This document shows positions 1-10,035 of a DNA stretch of 26,898 nt, one piece after another. Position 1 is the first letter of the stretch. Each line of letters opens with the position of its first letter. The notes under the pieces were generated by a model. It worked only from the letters and a program-made list of their open reading frames with translations. It did not search any database and was not told where the DNA came from. Made by a program: the position numbers and the translations under genes. Source of the DNA: Trichosphaerium sp. ATCC 40318 (taxonomy: Eukaryota; Discosea; Flabellinia; Trichosidae); assembly GCA_038496445.1 (NCBI GenBank), contig JALMLS010000053.1, positions 1 through 26,898 of the forward strand, given 5' to 3'.

Positions 1-273
1 TCGGTCTGGTAAGCCAGAAATTTTTACTTTTTTGTCGATTTTTTGCTTCAAAAACGAAGAACTTTTACCTCACGTTTGATCACGAAAAAAATTCCAGAAA
101 AAAATAAGAAAGGTAACATTTATGGCAACCATGGTCAAGTTCAGCTCTGATTTTTTACACAGTACACCAACATGTCAATACGCGTATTTGCAATTTTTTT
201 GAAATGTAAAAGTTCTTCGTTTTTGAAGCAAAAAATTGACAAAAAAGTAAAAATTTCTGGCTTACCAGACCGA
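1..273. mobile_element. Foldback / MITE-like element with 68-nt terminal inverted repeats
   Basis: Bases 1-68 and 206-273 are reverse complements with one mismatch in 68 (G/A near position 37 of the arm). The outer ends read TCGGTCTGGTAAGCCAG and its complement. About 137 nt of AT-rich spacer lies between the arms and codes for nothing. This is the structure of a non-autonomous foldback or MITE element. The left arm starts at the first base of the window, so the true outer end and any target-site duplication cannot be seen. Confidence 0.85.
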
Positions 274-920
274 TTTTGACTCTGATTCTTTGCACACTAA
301 TGCGACATGTATGAGTGCATAGAATCCGACAATAAAAATAATTTCTCCGCTCAGGTTTTTTTTCTCAAATCAAAAAATCTACAATATACTATTTCCTACT
401 TATTAACACATGTTAGTTCCTCACCACTTGTACTTGGCTCAAAGAATTGTGAACAACTGGATTAAAACAGAAAAAAATTACTTTCGGTACAAGTACTTTA
501 CTGGATAATACAAAATAAGTAGATGGCGTGAAGAAGCGAGTACGCTTATATCAAAAGCCTGTCTATTCCTTGTACACTATCTCGTTATTCACCTACTAAT
601 TCCGGTTTTGGCTAGCCAACCAATGGCAGTTATAGTACATTCTTTCATTCTTTTTGGTTCTCTTTTTCTTATTTATGTACTGCATGTACTTCTAAATACA
701 GAGGCTAGTGATGGAGGGGATAACCCTTTGAATAGTGATTGCGTTATATGAAGTGTGAAAACGTCAAAGACTACGAACAACAAAGTGCATCTTTTTGAAA
801 CTACCTTCTGGAACTCACGTTCTTTTTTGCGAACCAGGTTTTTCGCCAGGTTGTCAACATCTTTGTATTGTCATTATGTTAATTAATACTAACGGTCTGT
901 TATACTAACTTCATAATGTA
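274..920. other. Non-coding stretch beside the foldback element
   Basis: No convincing reading frame was seen. Bases 274-358 belong to a repeat shared with about 6758-6845. The rest is AT-rich single-copy-looking DNA. Bases 820-900 may hold decayed upstream coding sequence of the IRG-like gene that follows, but no GTPase P-loop could be read. Confidence 0.5.
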
Positions 921-1554
921 GCGTGATAGACCAGGTAGAAGTCCTGAAGATCTCAGAGAAAGCTATCTTCAATCATCCTTGAAGCGGTTTCCAAACTGTG
1001 TATGTTCTATTTAGTGTAACACCATTCTTACTTTGTAATTTATAGCCATATGCAGCCCAGAGAGGTTCTTTGTAATCTCAGCTTGCTTGAAAATAGCACA
1101 AAATACGATTTTCCAAGGTTGGAACTAGCTCTCATTAATTACGCACCAGCTGTACGAAAAAAACTAGTGACAAAGTTTTAATAGAAAGATGTTTAGGCAA
1201 AGTGAGAAGCGATTTTAAACGCAATACAAGGTTGCTCTCCAGAAGCTATTAACTTAAAAGCTAAACTATGTTATGACAGGCTGCCAATATACGTGCTAAT
1301 GTCTGGTTTGACTAGCGCAGGTTCTTCTGCTATACCTTTGACATCCTTTTTGACTATACCCGCCAGTGCAGCTGCAGACTGCATTCCAGACTATGTCTAA
1401 AATGGTGCTATCATTTCTACCCATCATTGGACCTGTATTATCTGGATCAATGAGCGCCTCAATCACATACTTTGCGGGAAGCACATACATCACGCAATGT
1501 ATTGAGCTTTGCAAAGTGATGAGAAGATTGAGAATGCAAAGAGAACATATGTAG
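921..1554 (+). pseudogene. Degenerate immunity-related GTPase (IRG)-like gene, C-terminal half
   Basis: Several plus-strand pieces fit the region after the G domain of IRG (p47) GTPases. About 928-1005 reads SPEDLRESYLQSSLKRFPN, followed by a GTATGT...TATAG intron-like stretch. About 1045-1180 holds KYDFPRLELALINYAPAVRK, like the DFPKLxxTLLxxLPAHKR signature. About 1222-1395 holds CSPEAINLKAK then SGLTSAGSSAIPL. About 1366-1554 holds a hydrophobic FLPIIGPVLSG helix hairpin with a stop. The pieces lie in different frames; no splice pair I tried joins them near 1180-1222 or 1370-1400, so it is probably a pseudogene. No P-loop was found upstream. Family assignment rests on motif order and is inferred. 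A DUF697-type helical protein is the main alternative. Confidence 0.5.
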
Positions 1555-1633
1555 AAAAGTTGCTAAATAAACTCTATTTTGTATTGTTATTATTTTCAGG
1601 TTCTGTGCCTTTAGTAGCAGGTTGCAACAGAAG

Positions 1634-2142
1634 ATGGCTTATCATCGTACAACAACTATGTTAACAATGGAGGAATACTTAAGCGATTGTTCATTGCTGT
1701 TTACAAAGCAAGCGTGAATAGAAACGCATTGAGCGTTACAAAAGATACTGATCTATTAATTGTTATATATATATATATGTACGTATTGAATGTGAGTCTA
1801 AGCGAATTGCGTGCATTGTATCATCATATGCCAAAGTTCCGTTCAAATCAACGTATCCAGTTATCTTTTGTTCAAACTCTAGAAAACGAAATCAAAGAAA
1901 AGGCAAAGAATCCTGTAAAGAAGCCTCCACCTGTAAAGCGTACAGGAAAGAAGTTTGTAATGAAAAAGCCAAAACCTGGTGGCGGCGGTATGAGCTTCCT
2001 CGACGAGCTTAAAAAAAAGAGTCAACGTCTGGAAAACTTGGAGATTACTGGTGATACTCATGGCGTCGCGAATCTTGTTGAAGGAACTATTATAAACAAG
2101 GTAAAGGACAACTTTGGTGGAAAAATTAACAATATCTTCTAA
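1634..2142 (+). CDS. Small two-exon lysine/proline-rich protein with WH2-like motif
   Basis: Exons 1634-1713 and 1803-2142 join in phase across an 89-nt GT-AG intron that carries a (TA)n tract, giving 139 residues. The N-terminal half (about 10-60) is predicted helical. Residues 60-86 are basic and proline-rich (KKPPPVKRTGKK, then KKPKPGGGG). A short motif, MSFLDELKKKSQRLENL (90-106), resembles a WH2 actin-monomer-binding helix, and the protein ends in a glycine- and asparagine-containing tail. A proline-rich linker before a WH2 helix suits a small actin-regulatory protein, but this is inference and no full family match was recognised. The first ATG (1634) opens the frame and was chosen as start. 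It lies just downstream of the IRG-like remnant on the same strand. Confidence 0.6.
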
Positions 2143-2787
2143 CAGGGTGCCTTTAGCTTTTGGGAAAACTCAAACCATTTTTGTATTTGTTTGCTTGATA
2201 CTATTTGGACTATGCATCGAACAAAAACGAATTTCAAAGCCATTAGGAGCACGCAGGACTTAAAAAAAGAATGTGCATGGTAACACCAACAAAATCTCAC
2301 ATTTTTAAATGGTTTAGCAGATTACAGATTTTGTTGAAGAGTTTCTTAGCCTTTGGCTTTGCCGGACTGGACCACGAACACCTTTAATTCAATACAATTG
2401 AATATTTTTTTTACTTCACGGTCGCATAGCATGTGCAACCAAGTAATATTTCTTTCTGGTTAGAAATGATACCAGTTATCTATTTAACTTACATTAATAT
2501 TGTAGGTGACAGTACTGTTGATTATGCGTCTTTGAGTGTAGGGAAGTGGTCTTGACCGCCTTTAAGCTAGACTCCGTATATGAGTAATCCTATGAGGTTA
2601 GTAGTAAATAATTTCTTACCAGGTAACGGATCTACGATAAAAACTTAGCTACTTTATGTTGGAAGGGAAAATAACTCTACCTAATGTTTTGCAAATATCC
2701 CAACCATACTTGCATCATTTTTCACGAATCAAACGGACTGATGTGCATTCTTACATATCTATTCGCGTTTGATTCAAAAAAAAAATT
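2143..2787. other. Intergenic AT-rich stretch, nothing recognised
   Basis: No coding exon, RNA gene or repeat could be supported. It separates the small WH2-like gene from the decayed transposon region. Confidence 0.4.
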
Positions 2788-3240
2788 GAATCACGTGCTC
2801 GCAAGGTCGAAAAAAAAACCAAGTGGGACACTGCAATCAAACCTAAGGAAGTTATGAAGTTTATAGGAACAATGTGGCTTTGGGAGCAAAGAAGTGGCGA
2901 AAGAAATTACAATGATGTTATTTAGCATAAAAGGAAAACCACATCCAATTGGTTTGATGATCTATGTACAAGCTCTATTCTGAGACAAATACGGTAAAAA
3001 GCCTTACATACTCGGTATCATTCCTCACTGGGGTCGCAGCCAGTTTCTCCTGTAGATGCTGCAAAAAAATTGATTCTAAAATTTGAACAATAAAATAAGT
3101 ACTGGATTCGAGATTCATGGAGAATCAATTTGTAGATTGGGTAGCTGGGCATTCTCAACAAAGTAAAACTGGAGTCGTTACTGTTGCTCTTCCAAGCACC
3201 CACAAGAAGAAACTATTTGAAACACTTGGATAATCTACCT
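2788..3240 (+). pseudogene. Degenerate piggyBac-like transposase fragments
   Basis: At about 2800-2926 one frame reads WDTAIKPKEVMKFIGTMWLW and then EQRSGERNYNDVI before a stop. This is like the start of DDE_Tnp_1_7 (piggyBac-type) domains, where a conserved Trp, a Glu and a hydrophobic Gly-containing helix precede the catalytic core. A second open piece at about 3117-3231 starts MENQFVDWVAGHSQQSK and ends in a lysine-rich stretch. Stops and frame changes separate the pieces, and no terminal repeats were found. The family assignment is tentative. Confidence 0.35.
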
Positions 3241-3271
3241 TAAAATAAGTGGAGAATAGCAACAAAAACCA

Positions 3272-3547
3272 TGCTTTGAAGACTGTCAACATGACAGAAA
3301 AGAAGTAGAAGGCAACCTGATGATTCTATGTGATCACTATAATCTATGGTTCCACTCTGAATGCCTCAATTGGGACGATAAGACGTTGAGGAAAAAGTCT
3401 AAGGCTGAACAATGGATGTGTTCTTGTACAAAAGTTACAGAAGCACGCACTCACGTGACCCCAGAAAGGTTGAAAACATCAAAGTGTGCTTTTAGAAAAT
3501 TGCAAAACAATAAAGCACATATTAGAAGTAGTTTGAAATTTGTTTGA
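3272..3547 (+). pseudogene. PHD-like zinc finger remnant
   Basis: One frame reads CFEDC, then after 14 residues LCDHYNLWFHSECLNW and QWMCSC. This is the C-x3-C ... C-D-x-(C) ... W-F-H-x-x-C ... W-x-C-x-C pattern of a PHD or cross-brace finger. The Cys expected after CD is replaced by Tyr (CDHY), so one zinc ligand is missing. An in-frame stop lies directly upstream. piggyBac transposases carry a C-terminal cysteine-rich cross-brace domain, so this may be the tail of the upstream element. A stand-alone PHD gene fragment is the alternative. Confidence 0.5.
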
Positions 3548-4317
3548 CATACGCCAAGCGTTTGCAGTACTGATGTAATTTATCTACTTTTGTCCAGCCT
3601 GGGAATTATGATTGTTGATTCTGTACACGCGATATCCATGTGCCTTCATTATTAAGCAGTACACAATGAAAAGGAAACCTGCAACATGAACGGAAATGTT
3701 CGATTTATGCCATTTTTGCTAACCTGTGAGTACTCCAATACGTTGTTTTACGCGTAAGGAAACGTTTTATAATACTCGTTGTCCCAAACTAGGTGCCATT
3801 ACAGTTATTAATAGAGAACCAACCGCAAGGTAGTATTGTATATTGTAGACGTCTGTTGAACAAGGAAGGTCAAAACGAGAACACCAACGCGCTAGGAGAG
3901 TACTTTCATCGTATTTTTGTCCAATATCAGTGCAGTTTGAAACCACGATTGTTACACTGGAACGATAGACCTAGTTGGAGCTTTGGCACGGCAATTGCCA
4001 GCCCGCTCCTATTTTCTACTTGCATTACGCGAGCGATAGATTTTACATCCGTTGCTGGCTTATGCAAGGAGAGGCGCCTATTTGTGCGTTGAAACTAACA
4101 AAGTGATAGCTCTAATTGAAGCTTTCGTACAGAACATCACAGCGTTTTTTGATTACGTAAACACAGTTTGCGTAAGCGCGATTAGTTTTATGGCAAACGG
4201 CCATTTTATGGTTTGCAACAGCACAACTGCAACCTCAACACTTGTATGCGCGCATGTTTGCAACGTCACAATAAAACAGCTCACAAAATTATAAGATGGT
4301 TTGAGGGAGAGCCTTTT
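3548..4317. other. Non-coding stretch with chance ORFs
   Basis: Open frames here (for example 3793-4092) have no recognisable motifs and no splice-supported extension. The section from about 4150 onward is weakly similar, in inverted orientation, to about 13850-13960, so the long inverted repeat described separately probably begins here. Confidence 0.4.
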
Positions 4318-4535
4318 TCAAAGGATCGCTCGCTGGTGCCTTGTCAGTATGATGGCGAAAAGAATAAACCACAACGGAGCTGCACGAGGTAACAGTAAAC
4401 CCTTATCACCTACGAATGGGATACCTCTACAATAAAGGCTAAACAGAGTTCAAACCAATACTCCTATATTGTTGCAGCGTAGTTCTTTCCTCCACAAGAA
4501 GCAAAGTCATGCTTTTTCTTTAACGGTAGTTTTTT
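4318..4535 (+). repeat. Long dispersed inverted repeat, left copy
   Basis: This stretch matches the reverse complement of 13545-13870. A core of about 70 nt (4365-4437, containing ACGGAGCTGCACGAGGTAAC) is identical in both copies. The sequence after it (4438-4535) is about 85 percent identical, and the sequence before it aligns with a gap of roughly 85 nt. No transposase or terminal repeat was recognised, so the element type is unknown. Confidence 0.75.
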
Positions 4536-5650
4536 TGAATACTTTCTCAATAAAATTAGTTGCTTTTCAAGTTACTACTAGGTCTTTGCTCAGTAAATTC
4601 ATCTTTCTACGCCCCGTGCGAAATAATGTAGTAGCTATCAGCCAAAGCGTATCTCGCCACGCCAAGACGATAAGGGTTGCTAAGCACAAGTACTCTAGCA
4701 GAGAATACACACATTCCGTGCGTGTACAAGTAAATTAACTTTGGTCGCTCCTGCATTGCACTATACTGGTTATGTTCTTATTGCATCGTCCCATACTTTG
4801 GATGTTATAGCTTTTAAAAAGTTCGCTGTTAGTAGACAACGACTAGCTAGACTTCCTGTGCCCAGCGATCAACAGTTTTTGTGCGTCTGTTCTTGTCTAG
4901 GCTATTTGTTTTTAGAAAGTCTGTGGACTTTTAACACTACGTTTATTCCTCTGAATTGTAGTAGATTGCGCGCTAACTTGGTAACATGGTTAGAAAAGTA
5001 ACAAGAGAAATCAAATCTAACATTTGTCACATTCGCTCAGTGTTCTTTGAAATCAGACTTTAGTCGTAGTTTTATTCCTAATTAGTGCTATCGGTACTGC
5101 AGCTCTCCAATTGGATTGAAAAAAACCGCCTAGCACACTAGGTATTCACATCCTAATGTACCTACCCGCAAAAAGGCATCGACAAAAATGTAGACATTTT
5201 GACATGTGTCAAATTTATGCAATTTTGGCTTAACATAACATCAAGTGTAACGTGAAGCCTAAAAATATGCATCATTGAAAGGAATAGGTTTGTTTTATAC
5301 ATGAGATTGTATTATTTGGTTTGCAAAAAAGACTTTGTACATCAACAAATACAAACCTTTCGCTACCTCAGGTGTTAGCAGTGCTGTAACTCACGAACGA
5401 AATACAGAAAAAAGGAGCCAAAAGTGAAGTCTTGCAATGTAAGCGAAATCGTAGTTTTATTAAAACGCACCGAGAAACCTTCTTTACATTAGATTTTGAA
5501 GCGTCTTTGTGAAGTCACCACACTTACTCCGCATTTTAGGACAAAAACTGGTTCTTCCCTATTTCCATCATAGATCATGCGAGTGGAAGAATATTATTGC
5601 TAGAGAATTTATTACAACAAGCGAGATATATAATAAATCTCCTACATCTC
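4536..5650. other. Non-coding stretch with small palindromes
   Basis: Two moderate open frames (4469-4738 and 4741-5001) show no known motif and look like chance. Short perfect palindromes occur: CCTAGCACACTAGG near 5128 and TTTGACATGTGTCAAA near 5196. No RNA gene was recognised. Confidence 0.4.
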
Positions 5651-5759
5651 AGTGCAGCCATTAATTGTTGACTTTTTCAAATAGAAATACAAGTGAAGCT
5701 ACCAACGCATAGAGCTCTATACTTTGAAATCTCAAACAGAAATATTATAAATTGGTTTT

Positions 5760-5880
5760 TGACATTGCTTACCAACCATATGTCTTCAAGAGGACTTTCC
5801 CTAGCTCTCAATTTGTAATGAACTTGGTAGGCTGGTTTTATTGGCTGTCCTCTTAACTTGTCGGTGCTTGTGCCTTTCAT
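5760..5880 (-). pseudogene. Possible transposase exon remnant
   Basis: On the minus strand a frame reads KGTSTDKLRGQPIKPAYQVH and then YKLRARESPLEDIWLV, ending at a GTAAGC donor. Upstream lies CTACTAATTATGAAAG, a good branch point plus 3' splice site, preceded by a GTAAGTAC donor, so this looks like an internal exon. The K-G ... PIKPAYQV-YKL arrangement loosely recalls the 'mp.KPik.G.K' segment near the catalytic core of piggyBac-type transposases. The match is weak and no flanking coding exons were found. Confidence 0.25.
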
Positions 5881-6552
5881 AATTAGTAGCTAGTTCAAAG
5901 TAAAGACTTGTTTGTGTACTTACTGGATATACATCCACAGGTTTACTGCATATTTTTTATACTATTGTAAACTCCTGCTAAATGTCTATACTTGAGTTGT
6001 TGGGACCACTTACATTGTAACCAAACCTATGGTATTGCCAGGAGCGACAAGACTCAAGATGAGTGTTTTTCATTCTTTCCTAAATATCATATGAACAATC
6101 ATGGTTTATACTTCTCTAAGTGTAACAAGTAGGTATGAGAGCACACTGTGTATTTTGTAGTACTGCAAAGAAAATCCCTGACCAAAAGCTAACCAGCATC
6201 CAACAAACTGACAATTCCAAAAACCAACCTTACATTACTGTAAGCTGATTTCATGGACAATAAATATCCCTGGTGACTAGACAAGAGTGTTAGTGTAACA
6301 TGGAATTGAACTAGAGTTACAAGAAGCAAATAATAAGGTTGATAACACTAGAGAAGAGCTGTGCAAACATGAACAAATTTCAAAGGAACATATTGTAACT
6401 GCATAAATTACTGCAGCGATGGACCTGTAACGGTCACCATAACGACTAAAAGGTTGAGACATCAGCATGTAAATACTATTACTACCGTCGGTATCTTTGA
6501 ATGGTCAGTGTGCTCAAATAAATCCATAACATCCTGCCAGTGACACAACAAT
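5881..6552. other. Intergenic stretch, one weak coiled-coil-like frame
   Basis: A short plus-strand frame around 6300-6405 would encode a charged helix (LELQEANNKVDNTREEL) bounded by stops and may be a decayed exon. Nothing else was recognised. Confidence 0.3.
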
Positions 6553-6845
6553 TTTCACAGTGAAAATACAGAAAAAAATAAGAAAGGTACCATTTGTGGC
6601 AAACACATTCAAGTTCAGTTCTGATTTTTTCCACAACAGATCTACATGTCAATACACACGTTTTGTATTTACAAAGAGAAAAAGATTTGTAAACATTCCT
6701 CGTTTTTGGCTCAAAAAAACCAGAAAGAAGTCATAAATTCTGGCTTGAAAAATCGATTTTTGACCTGATTCTTTGCACACTAATGCGACATGTATATGTG
6801 CGTATAAAACTGCAATAAAAATATTTTCGCCGCTTGGTTTTCATT
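6553..6845. repeat. Diverged, left-truncated copy of the 5'-end repeat
   Basis: The sequence aligns with about 78-358. Shared blocks are AGAAAAAAATAAGAAAGGTA, the CTCGTTTTTG segment of the right arm, TTCTGGCTT, and CTGATTCTTTGCACACTAAT followed by GCGACATGTAT. The left inverted arm is absent here. Because similarity runs about 85 nt past the foldback right arm in both copies, the repeat unit is larger than the foldback itself. Confidence 0.75.
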
Positions 6846-8407
6846 GAACAAGAAAACGAAAAAAAAATAAAGAAGATGAACAAAATTTTTGACTTCTAAA
6901 CATAATGTTACCGTATCAAGGAGCCTCATATTGAATGAAACAAGCAACCAAAGCAAAGCTGTACACGGAGGAGAGCATATAAACTAGATCCAACTATTCA
7001 AACCTGAATGACACGGATTGCATACTACATCATTAAGGTTTAGACAACAAATGGGTGGAAGCGTTCATGGTTGCTACAAAGATCATAGGCACACGGCATG
7101 TCAAAAAAAAAGTTGTTGCAAAATACTGATGGTTGTTAGTGCTCAATACTAGTAACACAATATATCGGGTATCCGCCGTGGTAGGGCAATGTACAGACTG
7201 CATGTTAGCTTGATTACAAAGTAACACAGTAAATTACCAAACCCTCAACAAAAACAAATTGGAACGAAGTGGTGACGTCTATGAGACGTAGGGAAGCATT
7301 CTTTATGATCAATAACACCCACACACTAAAATTTTTTCGATATAACGCCTTGTTGGCACTCTATTAATCTTCTACGTCGTTAGATACACAAAATAGCAGA
7401 AAAAAACTGTTGTAGTACATGTTATTTGGAGAGTAGAGTAGCGCATTGTGGTGCGTAAAGAGTTCTTTGGTGCCGTTTTCATGCCCCGCAGTGTTGTTGG
7501 TTCTGTTTAGCGCAAAAACAGTGTAATTTAAATAGCCATCGCCTACCCTGCCAATCTAAAGTGTTACAGACGAAACCAGTGGAAGATAGAAAATAACAGC
7601 AGACGCAAGAGAAAAAAATCTCAACATGTGATCACACAAAAAACCACAAGTGACTACAGCGTCTGCCTGGCGTAAAAACTGGACGAATTCGTTGCCGGTT
7701 CTCGTTTTGATAATGTCCTTATAATAATCAGTGTTGCTTGGAACGGGTAAAAAATAGTCCGCTAAAACAACGCGTTCTGCATTACTACAAACTACAAAGA
7801 AAATAGGTATTGGCATCCAAAAGGGTTTTTCTTTGTTTTCACACTGTATTTTGAAAAACGGTTTCGTACTTGTTTCGCTCTATCACTGTACGCTTTTCTG
7901 ATGATTTCTGAGCGACATCTCGTCAAATCACTTGCTTCTCAACCTACACTGCAGTACTGAAATATTGCTGCCAAGCACAGGGGTTCGAAAAGAAAAAAAT
8001 TAGGCGCAGCGACAGCAAGCCTTTACGACGCTAACAAACCTCAAGCCTTTTCACTGTGATTATCTTTTATTTAAAACTTTGTAAGAAACGCATTGTTACA
8101 TAACGCTAGGCATACTTTAAATTTTTGTTTCGTGCTACAAGATACTGTCAGTTCAATGTGAAGCGTTTATATCAACTTCAGTACTAGTACTTTCTAAGGG
8201 AAACGCTTCAACCCAAAGTGTAAGTAATCTGAGAATAAAATGATGTAGCCCGTGGTTGGAACTGTTCCAGCCAAATCTGCTACTATTTTGAATGGAGCAA
8301 ATTACCTCATCTCATTCTTGTAATCGTAGGTGTTCGTCTTGTTTTCTTGGCAGGCATTTAGGACATTCCTAGCAATTTAGAAAGCTAATATAGTAGATTT
8401 TATACTG
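6846..8407. other. Long non-coding stretch
   Basis: A minus-strand frame at 7556-7816 (86 codons) and one at 7033-7227 have no recognisable motif or splice-linked partners. No RNA gene or repeat was supported. A third of the way in, CpG-containing words become more frequent, as in 3700-5000 and 12600-14100. Confidence 0.35.
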
Positions 8408-9112
8408 GTGCTAGCCACCAAATGCCCAATACAACTCCCAGAATCATTACTCAAACATCAAGTTAACACTGAAACACCCTTGTCAAGCACCAAACACCGG
8501 CCTGAACCTCAACAAAAAACTTCACCTCCAAAAAACAAAACAAAAAGGAAAAGAAAACAACAAAGTGCTAACTCGCACACAAAAGCTTTACAACAACACA
8601 AAAAACAAAGAAAATTATCTGTTCAAGATACCAATATTGAATCTAAAGCTTTTAAACCACATGTTATCTACCTTCACTTCATGGCAAAGAAAACCAAAGC
8701 CAATCCAGTTACTCAAACATTTGATTTTGTGCAATATGTGTTAGAGCAATTGTATGAACACGGTGTGTTTGAGCAATTCTCCAATATAACCATTTGGATT
8801 GATGGATGTGGTAAACACTTTAAAGCATATGCAGCACAATATTTTATGGGTTTGTTTCAATCACGAATGAAGAAACCTATGGTAAGTTTTTGGCACCTAT
8901 CTTTCAACAACTCTAGTATACTATACAACTTAGGTAAACTCAAGCAACAAATTGAGTTCTTGGTTCTTCTCAGAATTGTCTGGCTGGAATATAACTCTAT
9001 TCAACACGGTGGCAGCATGTGCTCCCGACGTTTATTCACTCACAAATACAAATATGAGCGCCTTCCAGCGCTCCTCCAATCTGACATGGTCAGCTTTTAC
9101 AGCTTGACCTGA
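8408..9112 (+). pseudogene. DGCGKHFK-type transposase-like gene, probably partial and damaged
   Basis: A plus-strand frame begins with a lysine-rich basic segment (8500-8610), then a helical region, then IWIDGCGKHFKAYAAQYF (about 8792-8845). The D-G/C-x-x-K-H-F-K box followed by an aromatic helix is typical of a DDE-like transposase family often met in protist and fungal genomes. There the box is followed by an HG-x-SMCD box, and here HGGSMCSR lies at about 9002-9025. A 52-nt GTAAGT...TTAG intron (8882-8933) can be placed after MKKPM, but the spliced frame differs from the HGGSMC frame, so a frameshift is likely. No ATG precedes the basic segment in frame, so the 5' end is missing or in an unseen exon. 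No terminal repeats were found. Confidence 0.5.
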
Positions 9113-9399
9113 TCACTCCTTTCTGGGCGGTTGGTCTTAACCGGACAATTACGGTCCGCCTAGTAGGCGTCCTGTCTCTTCTCGCGTTGAGAGCGGTAGG
9201 TGTAACTCCTATGTAAACCCTTGGTTGGCACCAATGTATGTTAACCTGCGATTGGGTCGCTTGATGCAACGCAGACAAATAAACGTAAGTAGTTTATCAA
9301 CAGCCGATGTTGGCTTTGACTAAAATTGATCGATTTTATTGAATACCATTAGTACTAAATAGTAACATGAATAACATGTGTTTTACCTTGTTGTGTGAT
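9113..9399. other. Short GC-richer stretch between transposase and ankyrin array
   Basis: After two stops, a plus-strand frame stays open from about 9142 to 9321 and encodes an arginine-rich sequence containing RRPVSSRVESGRCNS. It matches nothing I know. Base composition here is higher in GC than the surroundings. Confidence 0.3.
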
Positions 9400-10035
9400 A
9401 TTACCTGTCCAAATCAAATCTGTCTTTCCATATACATTCACAGCCTCAATGTTGGCATTGACATGGATTAACGTAGATACAATTTCAATTTGGTTGTCAC
9501 CTTCTAATACTAAAATAGTAGTGTGAGCTCTCAAGTTGTATTTAATGTATGATACTACCGGCATTAAGCAAAGCTGTGTTTCCATGTGCATCAACATTTT
9601 GTTTAGCGTTGATACAACTTTGTCAAATCCTAAAAATGCTAGGTTATTGATCTAATACAATTAGAGACCGTCAAATTGATGACTCAATATCTAGTATGAT
9701 ACGGTGATATTACCTGCATTAACCAAAGTGTTTCCACTTTGATTTATCAACAGTATAAATATTGGCGTTGGCATTAATTAGCATTGATACAACTTCATTG
9801 TGTCCTTTGTATGCTAAATAGTAGAATGAGATATGTACATGTTTATCTCATCTATCATGTTACCTGCAAATATTAAACCTGTATTTCCATCTTTATCAAC
9901 AGATCGATTAGAATTGATACAATTTTGTCCACATCGTGCTAAATAATAGTGTGCGGCTTGTATTGCTCTCTCATACGGAATACCTGCACGTATCAACCCT
10001 GTATCTCCAACTACATTAACAGCATCAATGTTGGA
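9400..10035 (-). pseudogene. Decaying ankyrin-repeat gene, 3' block
   Basis: Five ankyrin-like units can be read on the minus strand, mostly one per exon with introns of about 50 nt between them. They lie at about 9412-9514 (IVSTLIHVNANIEAVNVYG), 9556-9640 (NVDAHGNTALLNAG after a frame change), 9716-9817 (GHNEVVSMLINANANI, then a frame slip), 9864-9938 (VDKDGNTGLIFAG, 27 nt shorter than a full unit) and 9980-10035 (partial). Exons end ...GCAG or ...ACAG followed by GTAAnAT donors, and start after TATTTTAG or TATTTAG. Ankyrin repeats bind partner proteins. At least two units are out of frame, so this block is unlikely to be functional. Confidence 0.75.

Noticed and set aside
1296-1514. 72-codon minus-strand frame opposite the IRG-like region
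   Set aside because: The plus strand carries the ordered family motifs and hydrophobic helices; the minus frame is its antisense shadow.
1761-1780. (TA)n run as a meaningful microsatellite
   Set aside because: It is short and lies within the intron of the small WH2-like gene; it needs no separate explanation.
3793-5001. Series of 80-100 codon plus-strand frames
   Set aside because: They overlap in different frames, have no recognisable domains and partly lie in the inverted repeat, so they are not called as genes.
7556-7816. 86-codon minus-strand frame
   Set aside because: It has no motif, no splice-linked exon and no repeat of its product elsewhere in the window, so a chance ORF is more likely.
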